From assembly GCA_003586115.2 (NCBI GenBank), contig QVOM02000072.1, forward strand, positions 2,384,361 to 2,448,360: a DNA stretch of 64,000 bases, read 5' to 3'. Both the position numbers and the translations under genes were made by a program. A model generated the notes under the pieces. That model saw only the letters and a program-made list of their open reading frames with translations, did not search any database and had not been told where the DNA came from. Shown here piece by piece: positions 24,908 to 38,302 of this stretch. Position 1 is the first letter of the stretch, and each line of letters opens with the position of its first letter. This DNA comes from Salvator merianae. Its lineage: Eukaryota; Chordata; Lepidosauria; Squamata; Teiidae.

Positions 24908-25370
24908 GGCTGTTTCTGCAGTTACCTTCTCTGGACCACTCCAGTGAGACCAGATCAAGTGGAGTAATCCACCAGTTTGAATGGTCCACATATCCCAAAA
25001 TAAGGCTACCAGCATTCGGACAGCTGTTTTGGGACAGACCCTGCGCTGGCCCCAAAGCTCATGTGAGCTTCAGAGCCAGCCACCACAAGCTCTGATGGCT
25101 AGACGCCCATTTTGGCAGCACACTTTGTTGCACTGCTGAAATGGGTCCCCTTGGTAAACCAAACTTCAGAGGGATGTGCCTTTTGCACCACTTTATGGTT
25201 TGGTTTACCAGGTGCTGGTACACTGGTGGAGCCTTTCTAATAGGTCTTCTGGTATACTGGACTAGGTAGCCATTTTGGGCCACCTAGCCTGCTCTATGCT
25301 CCATCCACTGCAGATAAAGCAGGAGGTGTGGCCTGTCTTAAACTTCATTAGCATGGAGGCCCCTGAGTTT
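24908..25370 (-). mobile_element. Harbinger-like MITE, long copy 5
   Basis: Left end AGGCTGTTTCTGCAGTTACC. Interior words GCCCCAAAGCTCATGTGAGC, CTGAAATGGGTCCCCTTGG and TATGCTCCATCCACTGCAGA are family-specific. The right end is not sharp. Confidence 0.75.
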
Positions 25371-26645
25371 TAAAACAGTCCAATTCTGGACACAAATCTT
25401 CAAAACCTTTCACCATCTAATTTTAGAAGGTGAAACATTCTAGCCACTCCTGGAACTTCACCCTGTTTGAATAATAACATTGAACAGTGGTAGAAAGATT
25501 TATAGAAGTTGCCAGGAAGCTTAACAGATGGAAATGCTCACCCATCTTTCTTCCAGTCCAGGGACTGTTACAGATTTCCAGTTACAGGCTGTTGCTGTTA
25601 ATTTCTTGATAAAAAATGCATACCATAAATAATCCAGCCAGAAAGAAGACTGGAGCAATGATACCAAACAATAGTGAATAACAATTATCTAATACAACCA
25701 CCACTACTCTTGGTCTGCTATCATTATTTAAGGATCTACTGTGTTTATACTGTCTAGATTTTGCTTCCTGAGTTTGTGGGATTTGATATCTCAACATATT
25801 AAGCCTACGGCTGGCAATAATGTGTGATAACGAAGCGTGAGAGGGATCATCGAAGGTGGGGAAATGGTTGATCAAAAGATGTCAGATGGGTTTGTTTGCT
25901 TAAATATTTATATCCAGTCCTTCACTGGTGGGTCACAATAAAATAGGATACATGTTGGACATTGCCTTGCACTACTTGTATCTGGCTGGTGATTCAGTCC
26001 ATGGCTGGCATGTTAATTAAAACACTTTTTTTTTTTAAAAAAAAGAAAAGTTTGTTGGGAAAGAAGCAACTCTAACCTTTCTCTTAAATTTCCTGTACGA
26101 TTTCAGCTATGTTCACACTACTGTATGTACAGCGGTATAATTGACACCAGATATTTTTGAGGTGAAAAACATCTTATAAAGTTAGAGGGAAACCAGAAGA
26201 ACTGATTGGTGTGCAGGAACAACATGACTGAAGGTTTATGTGAATGTAATATCTGACAGGCCTGTAAATCTGTACCTGATCCATAGGGAAACAGAGTCAT
26301 TTAACAGAATTTCCTACTATTCATGGTTTGATAACCAAGAGTTTTGCTTATCTGAAACAGCATCTGTAGTGTTTGCTTGTTATTTATAAGCTTTTTTAAA
26401 AAGTGCATGTGTGTTTTCACTGAGAGGGGAGGAAACTGCGATTTTACAGGCCCGCAACATTTTTGGGCTTAAGGGACAACAGTATAAACAGAGGTGAGTT
26501 ACAGCTATGGAGGCCATCACCAGAGACTGAATCATGAATGCTAAAGATTACTAGAAAAGAAGTCCTAGAAAGAAGAATCAACAGCATGATTGCTAAGAGT
26601 AAGCATGGCTTAGTGAAAAAAAAAGGTCATGTTTAACAATTATTG

Positions 26646-27174
26646 AGGCTTTCTGCACTTCCTGGTGTTCTGCACCAGGAACTGTACTAAGGGCCTCCCT
26701 TCTGCACATTAGTGCAGGTTAAAGAGATCCTTTCCTCTGTTTAGCATGCTCTGTCTGCACCAGACAATGTGTGATCTAGATCAGAAGGCTCCTGATCTAG
26801 ATCACTGGTAGACCTTGATGTTGAGGTCTACTGGCACACTAGCAAATCTGGATCATGGAGGCATGCAGAAGTGCATGCCTCTGTGTTCCAATTTACAGGG
26901 GGACCCATTTTGGTGACATGCCTTATTGTGCCACAAAATGGGTCCTCCAGGGGTTCCAAGGCCAAGAACTCTTGTTCCTGACCATCAAAACTCATGGAGG
27001 CCAGCCCCAAAGCTCATGTGAGCTTTGGGACTAGCATGGAGGCGAGTCAGGTATACACTGTTGGCATGCAGACAGCATTATTCCTTTCCATGGGCAATCC
27101 ATCGCAACCGTGGGGAGGACTGGATGATCTGAAAGAGCTGTTCCAGATCAGTAAAGGTACATCCAGAAAGGTCC
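26646..27174 (+). mobile_element. Harbinger-like MITE, long copy 6
   Basis: Left end AGGCTTTCTGCACTTCC and right end GGTACATCCAGAAAGGTCCC. The interior has GATCTAGATCACTGGTAGAC, CACAAAATGGGTCCTCCAGG and CAGCCCCAAAGCTCATGTGA. A second terminus-like word GGGCCTCCCTTCTGCACATT lies 50 bases inside the left end. Confidence 0.8.
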
Positions 27175-27714
27175 CTTCTCTCCTTCATTAACTGGATAAC
27201 TATTTTAGCAGAGAAGGGGAACGCTGTGGCTGTGCCCCTACAATGAAAATTATGGTCACTGCATAAATGAAAATTATGCATAATGAGTGTTTAGGTTCAA
27301 ACTGTACAAGGAAAATTTACTTGACAATAAGATTTCTACAACAGCAGAACAGTCAACTTATAAAGGCTGTGGGTTTTCTATCTCTGGATAACCACATTTT
27401 CTTCAGGCCCAAAATTGGAAGAGACTTCTTTAAGATTTTATTCAGGTTAAAGAGTTAAGGTAAATGGTAATATGTTGCTATGTATTTTTGCTCACTTTTT
27501 GAATATATCTTTTAACTTAGAAAATATTTTTAATCCGGTTTAGTTTAGTTTGAATTTCTGTCTGTTTTTTTGTTCAGTTCCAACCCACACTTAAGGTGTA
27601 TTTTGCACAAACCACCGGAATTCTGTCTTAGGCTCTGGGAGTAGAACAAGTTCAAAAATAATATCTAGCTGATGATACCCTTGAGATAAACAGATAGTGA
27701 GGTTCTGAGGGTTT

Positions 27715-28530
27715 AAGAACATAAGAGGAGCCCTGCTGGATTGGACCATAGCCCATCTAGTCCAGCATCCTGTCTCACCCAAAAGCCCATCAATTGCTTC
27801 TGCGCATTCTCAGGCAGAAGACAAAGGCAAAAACCTTCACCTGCTCTCCACTCTCTGAAAATTTATTTTTATATTTATTTAAGAATTTACATCCTGTGCT
27901 TCTCTTGAAGGTCCCAGGGCAGGTCTCAACTATAAAAAATAAAATATATAACATAGATCTGAAACATAAATGAAATATAACTGTCCTTTCCTCCCACCCT
28001 GGCAGGACCAAACAGCCTTTAGAGAAATCCTGACTGACTCTTCAAGATGGAGGCGGTACCTAGGAATCCCTTCTATTAGCCATTGACACACCTGTCCTCC
28101 ATGAATTTGTCTAACCAAGCTGTCCAGGCTGATTACTGCCACCACTTCTTCTGGTAGTAAATTCCACAGACTGATGGGAGAAAAAATACTTCCTCTTGTT
28201 AGTCCTCACTTTTCTGTCCATCAGTTCATATAGTGACCCCTGGTGCTAATGTTGCTTTCCATAGCATGCATGATTTTATATACTTCAGTCAGATCCCCTT
28301 TTAAATGCCATCTTTCAAGGCTGAAGACGTTTAGATGTTGTACGCTGATTTCATAAGACAGGTGGTTCCAGCCCCTTGATCATTCTGGTTGCCCTTTTCT
28401 GCACTTTTTCCAGTTCCACAATATCCTTCCTGAGATATGGTGACCAGAACTGTACACAATACTCCAAACGCGGCTTCACCACAGATTTATAAAGAGGCAC
28501 AATGATGCTTGGTGACAACGATGCTTCCTA
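27715..28530 (+). repeat. Lizard-type interspersed repeat, long copy 3
   Basis: The head AAGAACATAAGAGGAGCCCT and the usual body run to about 27866. A reversed LINE tail (27867-27965) interrupts it, and the repeat then resumes. The long right part carries GTAGTAAATTCCACAGACTG, GACCCCTGGTGCTAATG, CCCCTTGATCATTCTGGTTG and CCTGAGATATGGTGACCAGA. That part matches a long repeat common in reptile genomes, so the short copies elsewhere look like 3'-truncated forms of the same unit. Confidence 0.75.
27867..27965 (-). mobile_element. LINE 3' tail nested in copy 3 of the lizard repeat
   Basis: TTTATTTTTATATTTATTTA, then GAAGGTCCCAGGGCAGGTCT and an A-rich end. Read on the minus strand this is a short L2-like tail. 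It breaks the flanking repeat between CTCTGAAAA and the segment with GCCTTTAGAGAAATCCTGAC. Confidence 0.6.
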
Positions 28531-30418
28531 ATTACCACAGCATTGAATTTGCTCTCTTCACTGCTGCTGTGTACTGGGGTCAACACCTTCCTTGAGCTGC
28601 CCACCAGAACCTCAAGATCCCTTTCCTGGTCTGTCACAAAAAGCTCAGGGAAGGACTAGAGACTCCTGGCCTTCATATCTGCTGTATGCAAGCAGGATCT
28701 ACTACTAAACAAAACCTCTACTGCAGCTGTTACCTTAATAAAAAACAACAAAATCAATTTAACTTGTCAAAGCATGTGTATTTAATACACCCGAAAATAA
28801 TATGGCTGGATATGACTGGTGTGCCCTTACTCATGCCTTGAGCAAAGAAACTACCAGGATATACACTCACTATTCCATAGGCTCAAATTTTTATGACCCC
28901 AAACAATGCAAACAGGAACAATAATCCAGAAGGTAATACTCTGTGCTCTTCTAGGCTGCTGTCTTGTGCATGGACCACAATCAGACTAACATGTAACAGC
29001 CTGGGGAAAATGGAATCCAAATCTGATCCTAGTCAAGAGCCAGTGGCATCTGAGCTATTTCTGGAGGATAATATTACCCTGTGCACCAGGTTTTCCTTGC
29101 TACTGTCCAGAAATACTGTGACCCAAGGGTGGGACATTCCCTCAGCTAAGAGAAATGCCAGGAATTCAAAGAGCACCAAACAACCTCATCTGGAACGCTA
29201 GGACAAACTCTAGCAGTGTACATACCCAGTGTATTTTACTGAAGTCTTGCACCTGTTTTTCGGCTGCTGCAGATCCCAAAATTCCTTTGTTTACTCCGTG
29301 ACTGTTTACTGCCAACCTATTCCACCCCTTGCAAGCACAGCCAGCACCACAATTAGAGACAAAATCTTCCAGAATGTTAAAACTTTTAGACTTAGCAGAA
29401 ACCATTTGTTAACACTTCTCTCCAGAATGTCTCATAAGGGTTCCTTATTTATTCTTTCAGCACTTAACACCCATACCTATTTTCTGAACAAGTAAAAAAT
29501 GCAAAGCAAAATTGGGTTTTTATTATCCACTCCATTCCCCCACACACATTGAAAAAGGAAACTTAATCCACACAGAGCAAGGGGAGGAATGCATAAAGCA
29601 GACCAGCTCTTCCTGCTGCAAAGCATCTCAATAGCCATTAATACTCAGTAACAAATTTAGCAATAAACTAAAAAATAGCGATCCATGCTGGAAAACAAAC
29701 AATGCCTTTGAATTATCAATTTAAAGCTGCTTAAAAGAAGAGCACTATCAATAAACTGCGGACAACCGTGAGTTTAGGAAAGCAGTGGCAAAAATCTGGA
29801 TACCTCTGCTGAAAGAAATTACTTTTTTACTTTCTGGCATAAAGTGAGTACAATGAAACAGCAACTGTGGCAGCCCTATCTAAAGGCTTAAAAACCACTC
29901 AACCATTGAGATACAATAAATTGTTCAAAATTCCACGGCGTCCAAGCAGTAACTCTAATTAAAACAACTTGTGGATGTCAGAACTGAATTCCAAGTTTCC
30001 CACACTGCACTGTTTATTCAACTGTCAGTCTCTATTTTGTCTGGCCCCTCTGACATCACAGCAGCTAAGTCAGTAACAGCTAAGGCTAACTGTAATACCT
30101 CCTTCAGAAAAGCCTCATTGGAACATCCCAGGTAGGTTAGCTTAATAAACCCAAGAGGCAGGAAATAGAAAGTTGCAAGAGTAGGAGTAAATTCTGCTTG
30201 AGGTCTGCAAAATTCACACAGCAAACCTGGCAGCAAGAGACAGTTAAAAGAACCATGTCACAAATAACACGTGCAATTCATGACTTGAGTTCACAAGTAT
30301 TTGAAACTTACACAGCCAGGAATACTCCTACCTCACTTACCATTGACAGGGTACACCAACACTTGCATTAAAAGTGTGAACTAGTTAAATTCCCCTCTCT
30401 GAAATTTATGAGTGTCAG

Positions 30419-30948
30419 TCTGTTTCCACATTTGGGGAGCTAGATATCTCCAGCTATCCCAGAACAAAGCTGTCTGAACTTTGGATGGCTGTTCCTAGAC
30501 AGCCCCAGCCCAATTACCAGCCTGTTCCATTCCACTCCAAAGCTCATGCGAGCTTTGGAGCCTTCTACAAGGGCTTTGAGGGCTGGGAACTTTTGTTCCT
30601 GGCTTCAGAGCCCAAGGGAGACTTATTCTGGTAGCACAATTTAGTGTGGCACTGAAATGGGTCCTCTTGCTAAACCAAGATAATGAAGCATGTGCCTTTC
30701 CGCACGCCTTCCTGTTTCATCCCAGAGGTCCCTGGACTATCAGCAGACCTTCTGAAAAGGTCTACTGGTATCCTGGTCTAAGTGGCCATTTTGGCCACCT
30801 AAACCAGGCTATACTCTGTCCTGTACAGATGAAGCAACCTAGTGGGGTCGTGGTTTCTCTAGTGTGCACCAGAGTGTGAAGGAGAAAGGCCCAGAAGTGG
30901 GCTAGGCCTCACATTGGACAGGTATAACAGCCAGTGCAGAATGGCCCT
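30419..30948 (-). mobile_element. Harbinger-like MITE, long copy 7
   Basis: Left end TCTGTTTCCACATTTGGGG and right end GCCAGTGCAGAATGGCCC. Interior words CCAAAGCTCATGCGAGCTTT, CTGAAATGGGTCCTCTTGC and GGTCTACTGGTATCCTGGTC are shared with copies 5 and 11 in the same orientation. Confidence 0.75.
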
Positions 30949-31011
30949 TGCGTTCTCCCAAGAGTCTAGATTTATAGCTACCACATATCATAAACTATAC
31001 AATGATTGTTA

Positions 31012-31263
<252 letters not shown>

Positions 31264-31939
31264 TTACAACCACAAAACAACACACAACGCTACAGTTTGG
31301 AGTTCGTCAGAAGTTCAGAATATAGACTTCCACAAATATTGGCAACTGAAATTGTCTACAGCCAACTCCATCCCCATCTCATTTAAAACCATCCTGCTGA
31401 AGCACCTCCGAGAAATATATACTGGAGTTGCAAGATACCACATGTATCTGCAAACATTTGTCTTTTTAATCCCACAAGTCTTCAATTCCCAGATGTTCTT
31501 TTGCTTTTTATGGTATTTTGTATGTCTGCCTAGATCTGGCTAAAACGTTGTTAAAGCAAAGATCTCCTCACAGAACAGGTATTCCACAGGATATTTATTC
31601 TACTACGGTGACTACAAATCATCATGCTGTAACACCACTAAGAGAAACGTCACAGTGGCAGTATGTGTAACAAAGAGGATTTTAAGTTTCATTTATTTAA
31701 CACTAGGATTAAACACACTGGTGTACCAAAAAGACTACAGTTTTGAGCAACATTCCAAAACAATTTAAAATTTTGGAAGAATGGAAGCTTCCATGGCCAT
31801 TTTTCATCCCAATTGGTGCAGTCTGGAGGTTGTTATGCCGTATTCTGTTTTGAAACTAAGCTGTCAGATGTGTTTACAATATCCATCTTCAGAAGACATG
31901 ACTGCTAGAACAGTCAGCTGCAACTCAAATGGATATCCA

Positions 31940-32990
31940 GGTAGTGAACCCTGTAGGTTTTACAGATCAATAACCAACACCTCAAATAGGACTTAGAAAC
32001 AAACTTGTAACCAACACAGCAACTGAAGTGATAAAGTCCCCCTGTCGTCTTTCCTATGATTAGTTAACCACTTTATCTTCAAACGTAGCCCCCTAAGGAT
32101 AGCATATTGCAATAGTCCAACTATGAGATAATCAGTGTCAGAGTCACTGAGGCTAGTGCCTGCTGGTCAAGGTAAGGGCAGAGTTGTCATATAAAATAAA
32201 TATGTGTGGAAGGTCCTTTCGCAGCTGAGTCCACTTGTTGCTTGAGGAAGAGATAGGGATCAATGAAAGCCCCCCCCCCCCAATAAGGTAAGGTTTTCCT
32301 TTCCAAATGGATCTCAGGGCTTGATGGGGTAGGCTAATTCAGAAGTCCTCAGTTTCTAAAACATTGAGCTTCAGATTGTTTCTAACCATCCAGACTCCCA
32401 CTGCCTTGAAGTAATGGGTCAGCATGCTGAAAGCATCACTGGGCCAACAGAGATGTACACCTAGGTATCATCAGTGTACTGATGACACCTCACCCATACC
32501 AAAAGATGTTCTCTCTAGTAGATATTTAAAAGAGCAAGGAACAGAGATGAGCCCTGCTGAACTCCACATGTGGGCCCCCAGGGCTTTGACTGCTCACCAT
32601 GCATATATACTGTCTGGAATCACTTGCTAAGGAAGGATCAGAATGACTGCAAAACAGTGCAAAACAATCCTCAAACCCTGGAGACAATAAAAAATACCAC
32701 TATGGTTGAAAGTTTCAAAGGTCACTGAGAGTTCCAGCACGAGCAGGAGGCCAAAATTACCTGAATTCCAGTTTTACAAACTATCCTCAATCAGCACAAC
32801 CAATGCTGTCTCAGTGATGTACCCATGTCTCAGTCCATTTCCTCTAGGATCCTTTGCAGCTACTGCCCCAAAACTTTCTCCACTACCATTCCAGAAAAGG
32901 AAGGTTGGAGACAGATCAAAATCTTTCTGGACAGCTATGGTTCAGCTCTAGCACCTTTAAGGGGGACACACCACAGCCTCTGTCAAGGAT
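31940..32990 (-). mobile_element. L2-clade LINE, antisense reverse-transcriptase to C-terminal region
   Basis: On the minus strand, sequence around 32480 reads through a decayed YADD box (reverse complement of CATCAGTGTACTGATGACACC). Upstream are remnants of the preceding RT region (ATGTACCCATGTCTCAGTCC and CTGCTGAACTCCACATGTGG on the plus strand). Around 31955-32020 is the reversed C-terminal coding stretch. The order RT then C-terminus fits one old, 5'-truncated L2 copy. No open frame is left. Confidence 0.65.
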
Positions 32991-33071
32991 AAGGGTATTA
33001 CTCTCTTCCCTCAGGGTTGCATTTACCACCTCTTAAAGCCAAAAATTCATCTCTTCCCCAGCTGCATGCAT

Positions 33072-33900
33072 CTTTTTTTTTTTTGCACCTTTATTAATGT
33101 AAAATTAATACTTTGCAACACTTTTCACATAGATGCATATAATAAAAATGAAGACAAAGTGAAATCACATGAAATATATAGTAAAAACTACATAAATAAA
33201 AAAAGATAAGAGAATAACCATAAGGAGGAGGAGGTGGGAGTAAGAAAATGAAGAGAGATCGAGTATTCTATAACACTGTATAAGCATGTTTATACTCCTC
33301 CTTGTAAGAAATTAAAATAATATACTAATGTACATAAATGTATATAAGTTATATAGAAAGACTTAATGGACCTTTACAATATTAGAGATAAGATTTCTGT
33401 CAAGGAAGTGCTTATCATTTTAATTTTTGGGAATGCAGAAAGGAATAGATTCCATTCTTTTTTAATGTCCCCTTGTTTCTTTTTGCATAACATCAATATA
33501 TTTTTTCACATATTATTATATCAATCATGTATTCCCAAAGCTTCTCATACCAGGAATTAATTTTTAGATTATTACCAAATTTTCAGTTTTTTGCAATCAG
33601 CATCTGGACAATTGAAATCATGTATCTAATCATATTTTTAGTTTTGGTGTTAACATTCCTCCCTTTTAGAATACCTAACAAAGCCAAATCCGGTGTTAGT
33701 TTTGAGTGTGGGCCAAATGCGTTTGTCATTTCACTTTCTCCAGCTTTCCAAAAATCTTCTAATTTGTTACAGGACCTCCACGTATTGAAATAGCATGGCT
33801 TTTTATCACAACCTCTCAAACAATGAGTAACATTTAAATGGTTTGGTGATGAAGGCCTTCTAGGCATACAATTTAAAGTCAAGGACTCTGAACTCTTCAT
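33072..33900 (-). mobile_element. L1-type LINE 3' end (ORF2 C-terminus plus poly-A)
   Basis: A 12-13 base T run at 33072-33084 is the poly-A tail on the minus strand. Upstream on that strand (33900 to about 33480) the translation has CLRGCDKKPCYFNTWRSCNK, then FWKAGESEM, LALLGILKG and QMLIAKNWK-like sequence. This is the cysteine-rich C-terminal region of L1 ORF2 (C...C..W.SC....FW). The coding part is degraded but still readable over 105 codons, so it is one of the younger LINE copies here. Confidence 0.8.
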
Positions 33901-35315
33901 AAGCTAAAGCCTTAAGGGCTATGTCAAAGAAGGTGTATTTCTTTACAATCATAGTAGCTCATTTCTCATGGCTTTTCGGATACCTTTATCTAAACATTGG
34001 ACACTAGAAGGAACAAAATAGTTGGAGTGCAGAAAACACAAAACTTCACATAAATTTGCCAAAAAAGATCAAACAACTTTGTGAAGAATTAAAAGTCTTA
34101 TTAGATTTGTGCTCACAGTTCAACGCTTGCCTTTTATTTATGAATATCAAGTTCTCTCTCCAATGAGTGCGAGGAAGGCAAGCAAAAGAGAATGGCAAAG
34201 CACATTTTAACCATTTTAAGAGTTCAGGAAGTGCTACAATATTGTGCAGATATGTTGGTCAGATCACGTCAGACTGGAACAGGCAAGCTGGTCCTCTTTC
34301 TCATCCTTGCCCTTATGTAGGGAAAGCAATCCCAGGCACTGGACGTTGTGCGGGAGACAGAATAATAATAAACAGTTGGAGAACCCTACTTGTGTGCCAT
34401 ATGACCTGTCCTTAACCCTTGCATTAAGAACCAATGGAGGGACAAAACACATTATCCCCGTTGAAATATAATCCAACTTCAAGTGTCATTTCAGCTGACA
34501 TATGTATGAAGAATGGAGGTTGATGGTGGAAGGCTATCATCTGGTCCTTCAGCTCATGCAGTAAAGTGTCTTGGGCAGGGGTCTGCAGATAAACTGTCAA
34601 GGAGTTGGTGGTAATCTGAGCCTTGTAAAAACAACAACAACAACAAGCGAAGCACCAGCAAATGCTTTTTGCAGCTAGATAACATTACAAGTTGGCCTGA
34701 GTTTGTGCCGTGTTTGAAGGTAGCTCAGCTGGCTTGGAAGGATGGTTTGGTTTCTAGCTTTTAGTGCCACCTAGCACCCACAAGAAATGCTTGCTGGTGC
34801 TTTATTTTTAAAAGCACCAGAGGTCTTTCATTTATTCAGAGCCCTGCAGAAGTTTGGGAAGGGGTCGTGAAAAACCTAGTCTTGCCCCAGCCTGGTTCCA
34901 TATAATTTAAAATGGATGTGCTAGGAGCATTCTGTTAGACAAAGTTCTGCTTAGAGATTGCTTTAGACAACTGAGAATGAATCACTGTAAGCCTTTGGAT
35001 CACCCGACCTCTCCAATTCCTTCTGTAAAGCAGAAGAGCACATCCTTCTACTTAGGAAAAAGGTGCAGTTCTGTGAGAGAGGAAGAGAGGACACAGAGAA
35101 ATCAAAGGTGTAGGAACAGCAGCAGAGCTGAAGTATGAACAGTTACACCTTCAGACGGTCTGAATGAAAGAGGCAATAACATGACACATTATAGAGAGCC
35201 AAGTGGAAGAGATCATCAAGTGCAAATCTAATATTTTCCCTCAGGCTGTTAAAATTATTGATTGTTTGGCTGAGAGCTACAGGCTAAACATGTCAGTTTG
35301 AACCACATAGCATTA

Positions 35316-35621
<306 letters not shown>

Positions 35622-37234
35622 TTAAAAAAATCTGAGTATCTATCTACCACCTCCATCACCCTTTTAAATATACAGCTCAAATGGTTACATCAAAGACATA
35701 ATCATATTCTTCAGTGTGACCGCCCAGAACAGAGGAAGGAGACAATGAATACTATATTTGGCTTTCAACCACTCCCCACCCCCCAGGTACATAAACCCTC
35801 ATCCTGAAAAGTTTGCTTAGTTCTAATGTATAAGAAAAACTTTGCCTGCTACATGCAGGAGTCAGTACATGTCGTGTATCTCCTTTGGCAGTATATATAT
35901 ATATGTACAATGGCACACTCTATATACGCTGAAGGAGCCTCTAGGCACAATTAAAATACATTTGCAAATATTTCATAAAGGTACAAATTGCTAAATGCCA
36001 CATTACAGACTTTTAATCTGTAATCTTATTTTCAGCAGGTAGGATTAAAATCCTTTTGTGAAATAAAAAATGACTATCGTATCTGATGAAGGAGACTGGA
36101 GGAACTGCATCTTATCAGGTATCTTCTGACAAGTAGACAGACTCAGCTGAGCCAAACTGAAAACAGGAGAGCTTTGATTAAACTGCTTTATCCATGACAA
36201 ATAATAGAGTTGCAATAGCAGAAATTACAACGTAAACATAGTATTTCCAATGTATCACATACCATGTTATGCTTGATTTGTTAATCACCTGTTCATTAAT
36301 CACTCCACATTAATACTCCAGAACTACCTGTAGTTATGCCGTATAAAAGAAACTGAAGCAATAAATACACAGACTGTTCTCGCTTTCTCCCATTTTTCAG
36401 CTACACAGCAATGAACAAAAAAGAAACAAATGCCAGGATTTAAATCCCTAAACAAAAAGCCTCATTCCACATGAAGAGCAGTATATCAGTATGTGTTTAT
36501 ATGGTACACAATAAGGGAAGGACAAGTCCTATTTTCTTCAAAATATGAACAAGGAAGGGGAGGGGAAGACCCAGAAGAATCCCAAAATGTCCAGGCTGTT
36601 CCAAATGCCTAATGTTCCAGACAGCCTTGTGTTTTGGACATAAAAATGTTTATCATCGTTAGGTTTATCTACACACTAGTTTTCTGAATACTGGTCAAAG
36701 CAGCGTACAAGAATCTACAAAATAACAAACACATTTTATAAATATGGCCGTTTACAGTTACACACAAAAAAAAATCTCATTATAATATTGCCTAGCATTG
36801 AAACCACATTGTAGAGATATTCCGTAGTAAGAACAGCCCTTCCAGCTTGTCCTCCCAGACCAGGCAGAAATGGGCCTGAGAGCACCAAACATGACTATAA
36901 GCTAGAAACATTCCACAGCATACGGAAACAGTACGTAGATAGCTGTCAAGTTAACTTGCTATCTATGGACATGGCAATTCTAAGGAACAAAGAATAGGGC
37001 ATTTCAATTCTTCCCTGAAGCTACAAGATTTAGCCAAGTCTCAAAGCGAATGATGTTACAAGTCCTTTGAATTCCTTTTATATAATTGTTTTCCTTTTGT
37101 TTCAGTCAAGAATTAAGTAGAAACTCAAGGATCACTGTGGAGAATGCATCCAAAGTACTTTGTATTTATGCAAATTGTTGGTATGTTAAAGTAGTAGCCA
37201 GCCCAGTTGAAGACATCATCTAGGATGCGTCTTT

Positions 37235-37435
37235 AATGCGGTTAAGAGTGTGCATAAACCAAGTTTCATGGGTTAGTTCAAATTCTAGCAAGCATGCAGT
37301 TTGATTTGGTAAACTTTCCAAACTAGGTGCATTCGGTCAGTTTGAGTCCCAAATGGTAAGCACCTCTTTGGTTGGTGAACTGCCCTTGAACCAGATCACC
37401 AATTAGGCTTCCATCCAAATCCAAAGTAGAGATAT
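37235..37435. repeat. Possible hAT-like nonautonomous element, eroded
   Basis: GAGTGTGCATAAACCAAGTT, GGTTAGTTCAAATTCTAGC and GTTGGTGAACTGCCCTTGAA, ending in GATATCCCTCC, resemble the AGGG(A/G)TGTGC-ended element at 44665. The evidence is weak. Confidence 0.35.
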
Positions 37436-37436
37436 C

Positions 37437-37472
37437 CCTCCATCCATCCATCCATCCATCCATCCATCCATC
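37437..37472. repeat. (CATC)n microsatellite
   Basis: About eight to nine perfect CATC units, following the possible hAT-like fragment. Confidence 0.95.
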
Positions 37473-38302
37473 CTAAATTAGTTCTAGATGACAAGTTTCT
37501 CTCAAGCATTTAGAGAAAGCAAATGATGCAGGTGTTTTCATATCACAACCCTTAAACAGACCACTTCCCCTCATTTCTGTCCCCCCCCTTCCCTTAAAGC
37601 AATATGCCAATCAGCAGGATGGTTGCTCCTAACAAAACAACAATTTGCAAAGGAAGAAGCTGATGAGATGGCCAGACATCAATTATTTTAATCAAACCAA
37701 ACAGGAATGAGGGGAGAGAAACTCTGGATTCCCTTTTTCCATCAATCCAGCAGTCATTCAAGTGCCAAACCTGTTTAGACTCAGTCAGGCTGGATTGGTT
37801 CTCAGGACTCACCAGGAGCATTAGATTCTTCCTCCAAATGTTATCCAAGCAACCATTCCATGACTGGGCTCAGGAGAGTGACATAGAATGGCATCACAAG
37901 GATTTTAAATCTGCCCTGCTTCCGACCAATGTTGAATTCTTCCCTAAACTGTCTTTTAGCTAAATATTCTCCATCACCATGCTTTTCCCTTGTGTGTCAT
38001 GCATTTCTATATTGTAAGCCTGAGGGCAGGGGCCCGTTTTCACTTAAGGACAGGATAAAAATACACAGAATGAAAAGATATAATTGTCCCCTTTTTGTCC
38101 AGGTTTCGTTTGACTCTCAATCCCTCAAACCAGATAAATGGACCTGGGAGTGAAATGCTGAAAGTTATAATTCAGAACTTCTGAAGGGTGGGAAGTTAAG
38201 CAGCCCTAACCTAAAAGAAAGTCATGTTCCTAAATTCAGCTTAAGTAGCATGCAAGAAATGCCAATTAAGAGTCTCTTGCAAACAATTCTGTAGTAAACT
38301 AA

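Noticed and set aside
35888..35906. TATATATATAT stretch as a TATA promoter
   Set aside because: It lies inside intron 2 with no initiator context or downstream open frame, and is a short AT microsatellite.
37437..37472. CRISPR-like or satellite array
   Set aside because: It is a simple CATC microsatellite. No spaced repeats of CRISPR type occur anywhere in the window.
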